The notes beneath the pieces were generated by a model that saw only the letters and a list, made by a program, of their open reading frames with translations, ran no database searches and was not told where the DNA came from. A stretch of 64,000 nucleotides of DNA, taken from contig CAIVKC010000030.1 of the NCBI GenBank assembly GCA_903906365.1, positions 21,670 to 85,669 of the forward strand. Reading direction: 5' to 3'. Of this stretch, positions 53,661-61,780 are shown one piece after another (position 1 is the stretch's first letter; each line of letters starts with the position of its first letter). The translations under genes were made by a program, and so were the position numbers. The DNA comes from an uncultured Bacteroidota bacterium. Its GTDB lineage: Bacteria > Bacteroidota > Bacteroidia > Chitinophagales > Chitinophagaceae.

Positions 53661-55133
53661 ATGAAAATAACGACGCTCCTTACGGCCCTGCTTTTTTTAC
53701 TCGTTGCACAACTGCCGGCCCTGCTTTTTTTACTCGTTGCACAACTGCCGGCACAGCTTTTTTTACTCGTTGCACAACTGCCGGCACAGCTGCGGCTGCC
53801 CTCCATCATTGCCAGCGACATGGTGCTCCAGCAGCAGTCTGACGCCCATCTCTGGGGCTGGTCGGGGCCGGGAGAAAAAGTCTATGTCACAGCGTCCTGG
53901 AACCATAAGACCGATTCGGTGATGACCTCCCGCGATGCCCGCTGGATCATCACCCTGCCCACGCCGGAAGCCGGCGGCCCCTATACCATCACCATCAAAT
54001 CCGGCCAGACCATCGAACTGAAAAACATCATGATCGGGGAAGTATGGGTTTGTTCGGGCCAGAGTAACATGGAGATGAGCAGCACCTGGGGCATTCCACA
54101 GGTCTCTGCGGCCTTTGCCGATTGCGCCAACAACAACATCCGCTTTTTCCAGGTGCCCAAGACAGGGGCTCTTTTCCCCCAGGATGATGTAAAGGGCGGC
54201 TGGGCGGTCTGCGATTCAAACAGCCTGCGGAGCTTCAGCGCGGTGGGCTATTTTTTCGGCAGGAAGCTCAACGGCCAGCTGCATGTGCCCGTCGGCATGA
54301 TCGGCAGTAATTGGGGCGGGACCTCAGCGGAGGTATGGACTCCGGAGACGGCTGTTGCAGGCAATGACCAGCTCCGCCATGCGGCTGAAAGGCTCAACCC
54401 GACGGACTGGTGGCCCTATACGTTGGGGGCCTGTTACAACGGCATGATCGCCCCGATCGTTTCCTTTGAGATTGCCGGGGTGATCTGGTACCAGGGAGAG
54501 AGCAATGTGGAAACCTCCGGAACCTACCAGCAGATATTCACCACCATGATCGAAAGCTGGAGAAGGGCCTGGAACAAGGACCTGCCTTTTTACTATGTGC
54601 AGATAGCACCCTATAACTATGGTCCCGGTTACGCGGCTGCCAGCCTGCGCGAGCAGCAGACCCGGACGCAGTCCCATCATAACGTGGGCATGGTCGTGAC
54701 CACCGACCTGGTGGATAACGTGGCAGACATCCACCCCAAACTTAAAAAAGAGGTGGGTGACCGCCTGGCTAATTTCGCGCTGGCGCAGACCTATGGCCAG
54801 CAGGCCGCCGTTTACCGGAGCCCCCAATACAAAAGGATGGATATCGTCAAAGACAAGATCAACCTGTATTTCGATCATGCCCCCGGCGGCCTGTTCATTA
54901 AAGGGGATACCGCCCGGGAAATATTCATCGCAGGGGAAGACCGTAAATTCCTGCCGGCCACCGTAAAGATCGAAAAAGATTTTATCACCGTATCGGCCAA
55001 GGGTGTTGCTAACCCCGTGGCGGTACGTTTTGGATTTGGCAATAACGCCATGGGTAATCTCTTTGGAAAAGAAGGGCTTCCTGTCATTCCCTTCCGCACC
55101 GATGAGTGGCCTTTGGATAGTGTGGTTCCTTAA
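53661..55133 (+). CDS. Sialate O-acetylesterase-like (SGNH/DUF303) esterase with repeat-extended signal peptide
   Basis: This 490-aa enzyme has SGNH-hydrolase blocks typical of SIAE: VWVCSGQSNMEMSS (catalytic Ser region), VIWYQGESNVET and VADIHPKLKKEVGDRLANFA (the Asp-x-x-His pair). Such enzymes remove O-acetyl groups from sialic acid or, in related branches, from xylan. Before the mature domain the N-terminus has the hydrophobic unit ALLFLLVAQLP copied three times (residues 9-41), encoded by a 33-bp tandem repeat at 53684-53782. The signal or anchor segment is therefore unusually long. The mature part begins near QLRLPSIIAS. A glycan-editing role fits the GH95/GH110 genes upstream. Confidence 0.87.
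   Translation: MKITTLLTALLFLLVAQLPALLFLLVAQLPAQLFLLVAQLPAQLRLPSIIASDMVLQQQSDAHLWGWSGPGEKVYVTASWNHKTDSVMTSRDARWIITLPTPEAGGPYTITIKSGQTIELKNIMIGEVWVCSGQSNMEMSSTWGIPQVSAAFADCANNNIRFFQVPKTGALFPQDDVKGGWAVCDSNSLRSFSAVGYFFGRKLNGQLHVPVGMIGSNWGGTSAEVWTPETAVAGNDQLRHAAERLNPTDWWPYTLGACYNGMIAPIVSFEIAGVIWYQGESNVETSGTYQQIFTTMIESWRRAWNKDLPFYYVQIAPYNYGPGYAAASLREQQTRTQSHHNVGMVVTTDLVDNVADIHPKLKKEVGDRLANFALAQTYGQQAAVYRSPQYKRMDIVKDKINLYFDHAPGGLFIKGDTAREIFIAGEDRKFLPATVKIEKDFITVSAKGVANPVAVRFGFGNNAMGNLFGKEGLPVIPFRTDEWPLDSVVP
53684..53782 (+). repeat. 33-bp tandem repeat (three copies) in the signal-peptide coding region
   Basis: Three 33-bp copies start at 53684, 53717 and 53750, and a partial fourth starts at 53783. 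The first two copies are identical. The third differs at the start (GGCACAG versus GGCCCTG). Each copy contains a run of seven T. Copy-number changes would alter the hydrophobic leader by 11 residues while staying in frame. Confidence 0.95.
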
Positions 55134-55227
55134 ACCTGTAGAGACCGTTGTAATACTATTGGTCAGGGGAGGACCCGCCCCCCGACGGCGCTTTTTAAAA
55201 CGAGAAAGGAAGTAATTTTTATTTTCG

Positions 55228-57153
55228 ATGCATAAATTCACCCCCCTGCTGCTTGCATTCCTGCTGCTGACCCTGATTGGTCCCCTGCATGGCCAGCGAC
55301 CTGCTGATACCTTAAGTATTGCAGCTTCCATTGCCCGGTATTCCATGAATAACCCGCAGTTTTCCCCGGACGGGACCAAGGCGGTTGTCGTCGTCAGTTT
55401 CAGCGGATCCGCCGATCGTCCCCGTAGTTCGCATATCTGGCTGCTGGATGTTTTAACCGATTCGATCAGGCAGTTTACCAATTCCGTCAAATCTGAAACA
55501 GACCCACGCTGGTCCCCGGACGGAACGCAGCTGGCCTTTATCTCTGACCGGGATGGGGAAAACCAGGTTTACCTGATGAATATGAATGGAGGAGAGGCGC
55601 TGGCACAGACGGCCTCCAAATCCGGGGTAGATGGTTTTGCCTGGAATCCAAAGGGCGGATCTATTGTTTATTGGGAGCAAAGGCCTCCTTCGGAAGCCGA
55701 AAAAAAGCGAAATGAAGATAAATATGATGAAAGGGTAGTGAGTGAATCACAGCGGCCCTCCCAGCTGTATCTGCTGGAGCTGGGCACTAAAAAAGCCGTT
55801 TCGTTGCCCCTGGCGGGCGTTGGGATCAATGAATTGAAATGGATGCCTTCCGGGGAAGATCTGCTCATGCAAACCGTCGGGCTGCCTGTCGCAGAGATTC
55901 CTGCACTGGCCCTGATCCGCTATTCCATCAGGGACTCTGCCATCCATACCCTTACTGCTCCTGACAATCCCTGCTGGGAGCAAATTCAAATTTCCGCAGA
56001 CGGAAAAAGGTTCTCCTTTCAGGGAGCCAGGCAGGACGGACCAATTGCTCATGACTTGTATACAGGTTCCCTGCTGGAGGGCCAGGCCACTAACCTGACA
56101 GCAAAGCGACTTGACCTGCCGGTCCTGTATTCTTTGTTTGAGGATGACCATCACTGGCTCTCACTGGTCCAAAAGGGGTTCCATCAACGGCTTTACAGAC
56201 TCTCGGATAAAGGGGATGTAGTTCCCTATCCCATCCAGGCCAATATGACCTCCTTTGATGTTTCTTTAGATGGGACCCTGCTTTTTGTAAGTGGCAGCGC
56301 TACCCGGTTGCCGGAGATCTGGCTTGCCGCAAAAAAGCAGCAGCCCCGGCAGGTTTCGCATTTCAACCGGGCCCTGGACAGTATGGCACTGGCTGCTCCG
56401 AAATTATTTACCTATAAAAGTTTTGACGGCACTCCGGTAGAAGCAGCCCTTTATAAGCCATCGGGCAGCGAAGGGAAATTATTGCCCCTGGTGGTACTTA
56501 TTCACGGCGGGCCAACCGGGGTTTTTTCTGACAATTACGCCCCCTGGATACAGCTTCTGGTGCAAAGAGGATATGCCGTATTCTGCCCCAATATCCGGGG
56601 CTCCATGGGCTACGGCTTTGATTTCCTCGCTTCCAACCGCCATGACTGGGGCGGAGGGGATTTCAGGGATATCATGGCCGGAGTGGATATAGTCATTGCC
56701 CGGGAACATATCGACTCTGCGCGCATGGGTATTTGTGGCTGGTCATATGGGGGGTATATGACGGCCTGGGCCATTACACAGACCCGCCGGTTTAAAGCTG
56801 CCATGTCCGGGGCTGGACTCTCCAATCTGGCCAGCGAATTCGGGACGGAAGGAAGCGCCTATTATGACCGGTGGTTTTTCGGCACCCCCTATGAGCACCA
56901 GGATAATTTCCTGAAGCACTCCCCGGTCACTTTCATTAAACAGGCCGTGACACCGACCCTGATTATTCAGGGAGAAAACGACGAAACCGACCCCGTAGGT
57001 CAATCCCAGGAATTATACCGGGGACTGCGTTATTACCATGTGCCCACCGAACTGGTCCTTTACCCGCGGGAACCCCATGGATTTCGGGAACCAGGGCATA
57101 TCATTGATTTTTATTCCCGTATGATGGACTGGTTCCAAAAATATATCCGGTGA
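55228..57153 (+). CDS. Secreted S9-family (prolyl oligopeptidase) peptidase
   Basis: This 641-aa exported serine peptidase has a signal peptide (MHKFTPLLLAFLLLTLIGPLHG) and an N-terminal propeller (about 25-400; SPDGTKAVVVVSF, DPRWSPDGTQLAFISDRDGE). The C-terminal alpha/beta-hydrolase domain carries the S9 motif GICGWSYGGYMTAW (catalytic S506), an Asp in ENDETDPV and a His in REPHGFREPGH. The family cleaves short peptides, often after proline or alanine. It is separated from the preceding esterase by about 95 bp and lies near the S41 peptidase, suggesting extracellular peptide use. Confidence 0.92.
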   Translation: MHKFTPLLLAFLLLTLIGPLHGQRPADTLSIAASIARYSMNNPQFSPDGTKAVVVVSFSGSADRPRSSHIWLLDVLTDSIRQFTNSVKSETDPRWSPDGTQLAFISDRDGENQVYLMNMNGGEALAQTASKSGVDGFAWNPKGGSIVYWEQRPPSEAEKKRNEDKYDERVVSESQRPSQLYLLELGTKKAVSLPLAGVGINELKWMPSGEDLLMQTVGLPVAEIPALALIRYSIRDSAIHTLTAPDNPCWEQIQISADGKRFSFQGARQDGPIAHDLYTGSLLEGQATNLTAKRLDLPVLYSLFEDDHHWLSLVQKGFHQRLYRLSDKGDVVPYPIQANMTSFDVSLDGTLLFVSGSATRLPEIWLAAKKQQPRQVSHFNRALDSMALAAPKLFTYKSFDGTPVEAALYKPSGSEGKLLPLVVLIHGGPTGVFSDNYAPWIQLLVQRGYAVFCPNIRGSMGYGFDFLASNRHDWGGGDFRDIMAGVDIVIAREHIDSARMGICGWSYGGYMTAWAITQTRRFKAAMSGAGLSNLASEFGTEGSAYYDRWFFGTPYEHQDNFLKHSPVTFIKQAVTPTLIIQGENDETDPVGQSQELYRGLRYYHVPTELVLYPREPHGFREPGHIIDFYSRMMDWFQKYIR

Positions 57154-57322
57154 GTCTGGTCTGTTTGTTCTTCCATCGATGCCTTCGATCCCTTCAAAGA
57201 ACGGTTTTATGGACTCCCTGCCAGGATCGGAACGGCGGTACATAGAAGCGGCCTGCAATCTCTGATGACCCTTTCTTTCATGGCAGCGACCCTGATTAAG
57301 GGCTGGACCATACCGGTAAATG

Positions 57323-58798
57323 CTATCTGGGTTTTAATATCCCCACGGCAAAGGGTTTGAGTTCAAGGACCGAGCCATCCAGTTCTGATACTGCCGGTTT
57401 CTCCTCCCCGGTAGACTGATCCACCACTTGTAAAGTGGCTCCCTTGTAGGCTGCCGGCAAGGCAATCCGTACGGTCTTATTGTGCTTATTGATCAGGAGC
57501 AGTTTATTGCCGGCGGGCGTTTTGAAACCCTGGCAGGAAAGGTTGTCATAATCATCCCCGTCTACCTGTGTCTGCACCAGGGTATCCCCCGCCCCGATAT
57601 TATCGTGCAGCAGCTTAAGAACCCAGTAACGGGCATTGGGTTTGCCATTGGCCCAGTTGATCATACTGACACTGGGGAACTGGGTGGGGTAACCGACGAG
57701 CTGGGATTCTCCGATTACATCGATGCCCAGGCGGCTAAGCTCCAAATATAGGTAGGCATAGAGGGCCCCCGACAGATTCCAGTAGGCTGCCGGCGGAAGG
57801 GTGTCCTGATTCTGCAGAATGCTGCCCACTTCGTTGATCGTGGTCCGGGTTTTGGGAGAGAGCCTTTTGCGGATACTTTCAATATAGCGGACCCGGTTGA
57901 CGAAATTATCAGCCCTTTCAAAATAAGTATACTGCATGTCATTGATCGTTTGTCCGGTACTGTTGGTAGCGTAGAAATGATAGGAGATCATATCCAGGGG
58001 GATGCCCGGGGCGTGGTTTTTGGGGTTTAGAAAATATTCATACCATTGGGGATCATTTTCAAAGGCCAGCGACATGCCCACAAAGCGGGTTGACGGGCTT
58101 ACCCTGCGGATGGCCTTCACCACGGCATCGTATTCCTTTACATACTGTGCCGGCGGGGGATTGTGCTCCAGATCGGGTTCATTGAGGACTTCCCAATAGG
58201 GCACCTGGTAATGGTAGCCGGAATGATGCACTTTACCGTATTCATCGGTAAACCCGCCCTTGGTATACCAGCTGTACAACCTCCCGTAATAATCACCGAG
58301 CGTTTTGGCAGTTGTGTCCACCAGGCGCGAACCCTGGGTATACTCCCAGGTGACTTCGCCCGGGTCGGCAGGGTAGGTGACGGGTTTGTCTGTCTTAAAC
58401 ATCCAGGCAGGGATGGTGCTGAAATTCAGGACCACCGAATGGCCTTTGGTGGCTTCCAAAAAATCGATGGTCATCGGATCGATCTGGGCAAAATCCCAGG
58501 AGGTTTTGCCATTGCGGGGCGCTTCCAGTTCGGCCACACCCAGTCTCGGATAAGGCAGCCAGGGTACGAATCGGACGTAATCGGCGCCCAGCTCTTTTAA
58601 CGCGGCAAAGGCAGCGTCATGGATGGAAGAACCCCTGCGCAGCGGCGGGTTGACAACCACCTGCAGGGTGGGCGTTGACCGGGATATCATCTGGGCGGTA
58701 TCCCATTGAACAGAGACTTTTACCTGGGCCTCCGATATCCGGGAAGCGCCCAGCAGTAAAGAAAGTGGCAGTGCAATCATCAGAAAGCTTGCGCGCAT
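57323..58798 (-). CDS. GH39-like glycoside hydrolase (secreted)
   Basis: This 491-aa exported protein starts at the ATG at 58798, giving MRASFLMIALPLSLLLGAS; upstream extension to 58855 lacks an ATG. The TIM-barrel shows YWEVLNEPDLEHNPPPAQYV (putative acid/base Glu of the NEPD motif), DMISYHFYATNSTGQTI and RTTINEVGSILQNQDTLPP (putative nucleophile Glu). This is the GH39-type layout (beta-xylosidase or alpha-L-iduronidase branch), but the substrate is not determined. It is on the reverse strand between two forward genes. Confidence 0.78.
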   Translation of the reverse strand: MRASFLMIALPLSLLLGASRISEAQVKVSVQWDTAQMISRSTPTLQVVVNPPLRRGSSIHDAAFAALKELGADYVRFVPWLPYPRLGVAELEAPRNGKTSWDFAQIDPMTIDFLEATKGHSVVLNFSTIPAWMFKTDKPVTYPADPGEVTWEYTQGSRLVDTTAKTLGDYYGRLYSWYTKGGFTDEYGKVHHSGYHYQVPYWEVLNEPDLEHNPPPAQYVKEYDAVVKAIRRVSPSTRFVGMSLAFENDPQWYEYFLNPKNHAPGIPLDMISYHFYATNSTGQTINDMQYTYFERADNFVNRVRYIESIRKRLSPKTRTTINEVGSILQNQDTLPPAAYWNLSGALYAYLYLELSRLGIDVIGESQLVGYPTQFPSVSMINWANGKPNARYWVLKLLHDNIGAGDTLVQTQVDGDDYDNLSCQGFKTPAGNKLLLINKHNKTVRIALPAAYKGATLQVVDQSTGEEKPAVSELDGSVLELKPFAVGILKPR

Positions 58799-58966
58799 GG
58801 CAGGGTTGTTTTGAGGGTGTATAAATACAAAGGGAATATTCCCTTTGCCATTCAAGTTAAATCTTTATGGAGTAAATAGTGCCGGGGGCCTTTATTTTGT
58901 AGGGAATATTGTCAGGGAGTACGCGGTATTTTAATTAACTTAAACCGGTATCATCCATCATTAACT

Positions 58967-61381
58967 ATGCCCACCTGTTTTCGCATATTGTATTTCCTGC
59001 TCTTTTTGTATACCCTGCCACCGGGGCTCATGGCCCAGCCCAGGCAATCGGTGAGGGTTGCCGGGCTGCACAACCGGGTGGAAGTGCTGCGCGATCAATG
59101 GGGAGTCAACCATATCTATGCCTCAGACCAGCACGACCTTTTTTTTGCCCAGGGTTACCTGGCAGCACGTGACCGGCTTTTCCAGTTTGAAATCTGGCGG
59201 CGCCAGGCCACCGGCACCGTGGCCGAACTGCTCGGCCCCCGCGAGCTGGCCCGGGACGCCGCAACCCGCCTGTTCACCTTCCGGGGTGACCTCCGCGAAG
59301 AAATGCGCCACTACCATCCTCAAGGAGACCAGATCATCCCCGCTTATGTGGACGGGGTCAATGCCTATATTACCGAAGCACTGAAAACGCCGGCCAGGCT
59401 GCCGGCGGAGTTTGGTCTGCTGCATATCCTGCCGGGCAAATGGACGCCCCAGGTGGTGCTCTCCCGTCACCAGGGCCTGCTGGGCAATGTCACCGAAGAA
59501 CTCAACATCGGCCGGGCCGTAGCGGCGGTGGGAGAACAAAAGGTCAGGGAACTCATGTGGTTTCATCCCAAAGACCCCCTGCTCACCCTGGACAGCTTCA
59601 TCACGGCCGGCATGCTGCAGGCAGATATCCTTGCCCCTTACAATGCCTTTCACAGCGACGTCGTTTTTCGGCCCGGGGATATTTCCGGTAAGGATATAGA
59701 CCAGGATGCCGTACTCAACCGGCTCAATTCTTTGGTCGCCCCCAGGGAGCTATACGCGAATAAAGACCAGGAAGGCAGTAATAACTGGGTTGTCAGCGGA
59801 GGGAGAACCCTTAGCGGCCATACCATGCTGGCCAACGACCCCCACCGTAAAATAGCAGTTCCCTCCCTTCGCTATATGGTGCACCTGGTAGCCCCCGGCT
59901 GGAATGTGATCGGGGCCGGCGAACCGGAGATACCAGGCGTTTCCATCGGGCACAACCAACAGGGAGCCTGGGGGCTCACCATTTACGAGACTGATGGCGA
60001 GGACCTCTTCGTATATGACCTGGATTCCGCGGACCTGCACCGCTACCGCTACCAGGGACGCTGGGTGGAGATGAATCAAATCACCGAAAGCTTCCACGTC
60101 AAAAATGCCCGGGATACATCGGTGACCCTGCGCTATACGGTACACGGCCCCGTTACCTATATTGATACGGCCCGGCGCAAGGCCTATGCGGTCGGCTGCG
60201 CCTGGCTGAAGCCGGGCGGAGCCCCCTACCTGGCGTCTTTGAGAATTGACCAGGCCAAAGACTGGGCGTCTTTCCGGCAGGCCTGCAGTTACAGCCATGT
60301 CCCCGGTGAAAATATGGTCTGGGCGGATAAATCGGGAAACATCGGATGGAAAGTAGTGGGACTGATACCCCGCCGCAACCATTTCAGCGGGCTCGTCCCG
60401 GTTCCGGGAGACGGTCGCTATGAATGGGATGATTTTGTTCCCATTGACAACAGGCCGGCTGTTTTCAACCCGCCTACCGGCTATTTTTCCACGGCCAACC
60501 AGGATGTCACGCCCCCGGATTTCGGGGACTGGCAGAGTGTGGGCTATACCTGGGCCGACCCTTTCCGGGGTGACCGGATCCGGGAAGTACTGGCGGCCAA
60601 TAATCACATGACCATCGCCGATATGGAGGCCCTGCAGACCGACTACCTGTCCCTGCCGGCAAGGACTCTGGTGCCCCTGCTCCGGGGAATTACTTTTTCA
60701 GATTCACTGACCAGCTATGCCCGCTCCCGTTTGCTTTCATGGAATGATGTCATGGATAAAGAGAGTGTGCCTGCCGCCATCTATGCCCTCTGGGAAAGGC
60801 AGCTGATGCAGGATGCGAGGCAGCGGTTTGTGCCGGCGTCCGTGCGTCCCTGGATTGACCTGCAGCTCACCCGTGTCATTGAATTTTTGGAGCACCCCCT
60901 GGATCATTTCGGCGGGGATGGGACATCAGCCCGGGACGCCTTTGTCAAAGAAAGTTTTGAACGGGCGGTCCTCGCCCTGAAAGCAAAGCTGGGCGACAAC
61001 CCTGCCCGCTGGCAGTACGGGCAACCGGCCTTCAAGCATGTAACCATCGAGCACCCCCTGCATGCGGTGGTCCCGCCGGCCTGGCAGCAGAAGCTCCGGG
61101 TGGGACCCCTGCCCAGGGGAGGCAATGCCTATACGCCCGGATCCACCGGCAGCTCGGATAACCAGCTGAGCGGCGCCAGCTTCCGTTTCATCACCGACAC
61201 CGGCGACTGGGACCAGGCTGTCATGATCAATACCCCCGGGCAGTCCGGGGATCCCGAAAGCCCCTATTACTGCAATTTGTTTTCCCGCTGGGCAGCAGAC
61301 CGTTATTTTCCGGCCTATTATTCCAGGGAAAAAATCATCCGGTCCACCGCCTCGGTCCTTCAACTGGTGCCCGCCAAATAA
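58967..61381 (+). CDS. Penicillin acylase-family amidase (N-terminal nucleophile)
   Basis: This 804-aa exported enzyme has a signal peptide (residues 1-24). The precursor is expected to self-cleave before the nucleophile Ser271 in EGSNNWVVSGGRTL, separating the alpha and beta subunits. The substrate/acyl pocket region shows DQWGVNHIYASDQHDLFFAQ and GYLAARDRLFQFEIWRRQATG, typical of the family. The beta subunit has TMLANDPHRKI and HVPGENMVWADKSGNIGWK. Members cleave penicillin G, cephalosporins or acyl-homoserine lactones, and which of these is used here is unknown. The length is normal for the family. Confidence 0.9.
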   Translation: MPTCFRILYFLLFLYTLPPGLMAQPRQSVRVAGLHNRVEVLRDQWGVNHIYASDQHDLFFAQGYLAARDRLFQFEIWRRQATGTVAELLGPRELARDAATRLFTFRGDLREEMRHYHPQGDQIIPAYVDGVNAYITEALKTPARLPAEFGLLHILPGKWTPQVVLSRHQGLLGNVTEELNIGRAVAAVGEQKVRELMWFHPKDPLLTLDSFITAGMLQADILAPYNAFHSDVVFRPGDISGKDIDQDAVLNRLNSLVAPRELYANKDQEGSNNWVVSGGRTLSGHTMLANDPHRKIAVPSLRYMVHLVAPGWNVIGAGEPEIPGVSIGHNQQGAWGLTIYETDGEDLFVYDLDSADLHRYRYQGRWVEMNQITESFHVKNARDTSVTLRYTVHGPVTYIDTARRKAYAVGCAWLKPGGAPYLASLRIDQAKDWASFRQACSYSHVPGENMVWADKSGNIGWKVVGLIPRRNHFSGLVPVPGDGRYEWDDFVPIDNRPAVFNPPTGYFSTANQDVTPPDFGDWQSVGYTWADPFRGDRIREVLAANNHMTIADMEALQTDYLSLPARTLVPLLRGITFSDSLTSYARSRLLSWNDVMDKESVPAAIYALWERQLMQDARQRFVPASVRPWIDLQLTRVIEFLEHPLDHFGGDGTSARDAFVKESFERAVLALKAKLGDNPARWQYGQPAFKHVTIEHPLHAVVPPAWQQKLRVGPLPRGGNAYTPGSTGSSDNQLSGASFRFITDTGDWDQAVMINTPGQSGDPESPYYCNLFSRWAADRYFPAYYSREKIIRSTASVLQLVPAK

Positions 61382-61780
61382 CCTCCTCCTTCCGGCAGGG
61401 TCCGCCGGGCATGGCCAAAGAATACAATACCGCTATAACACCCTTTTTTTCCATTCCCCCAGGCACGAACTTGCCTGCTTAGGATGGCCAATGGGAAAGA
61501 CCAGGCCCTATTCCCAAAGCGGAACCGTCCATTGGCAAATAAAAACAGCCCTGTCATAAAAGGCTGGCGCGTTGACTTAAAAAACCCGGGTAACTTCAGG
61601 GAGTGTCCCGCAAAGGGCGCCTGAGGCGCGCGATAACCCCCAACCGGCCTCTTAATCCGCTACCGCCCCTTACAGGCCTGCATGCTCCTGAGGATTGATC
61701 CTTGTCCCCGCCCCTGCATCAGAGGGATGCCTGCGGATTTTTATTACGAATTATTCGAAGAGGGTATAAATAAATTAAAT
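61382..61780. other. Intergenic region, no supported gene
   Basis: About 400 bp separate the acylase gene and the beta-propeller gene. No coding frame or clear hairpin terminator is visible. The last 40 bp are AT-rich (TATAAATAAATTAAAT before the ATG) and probably form the leader of the downstream gene. Confidence 0.4.
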
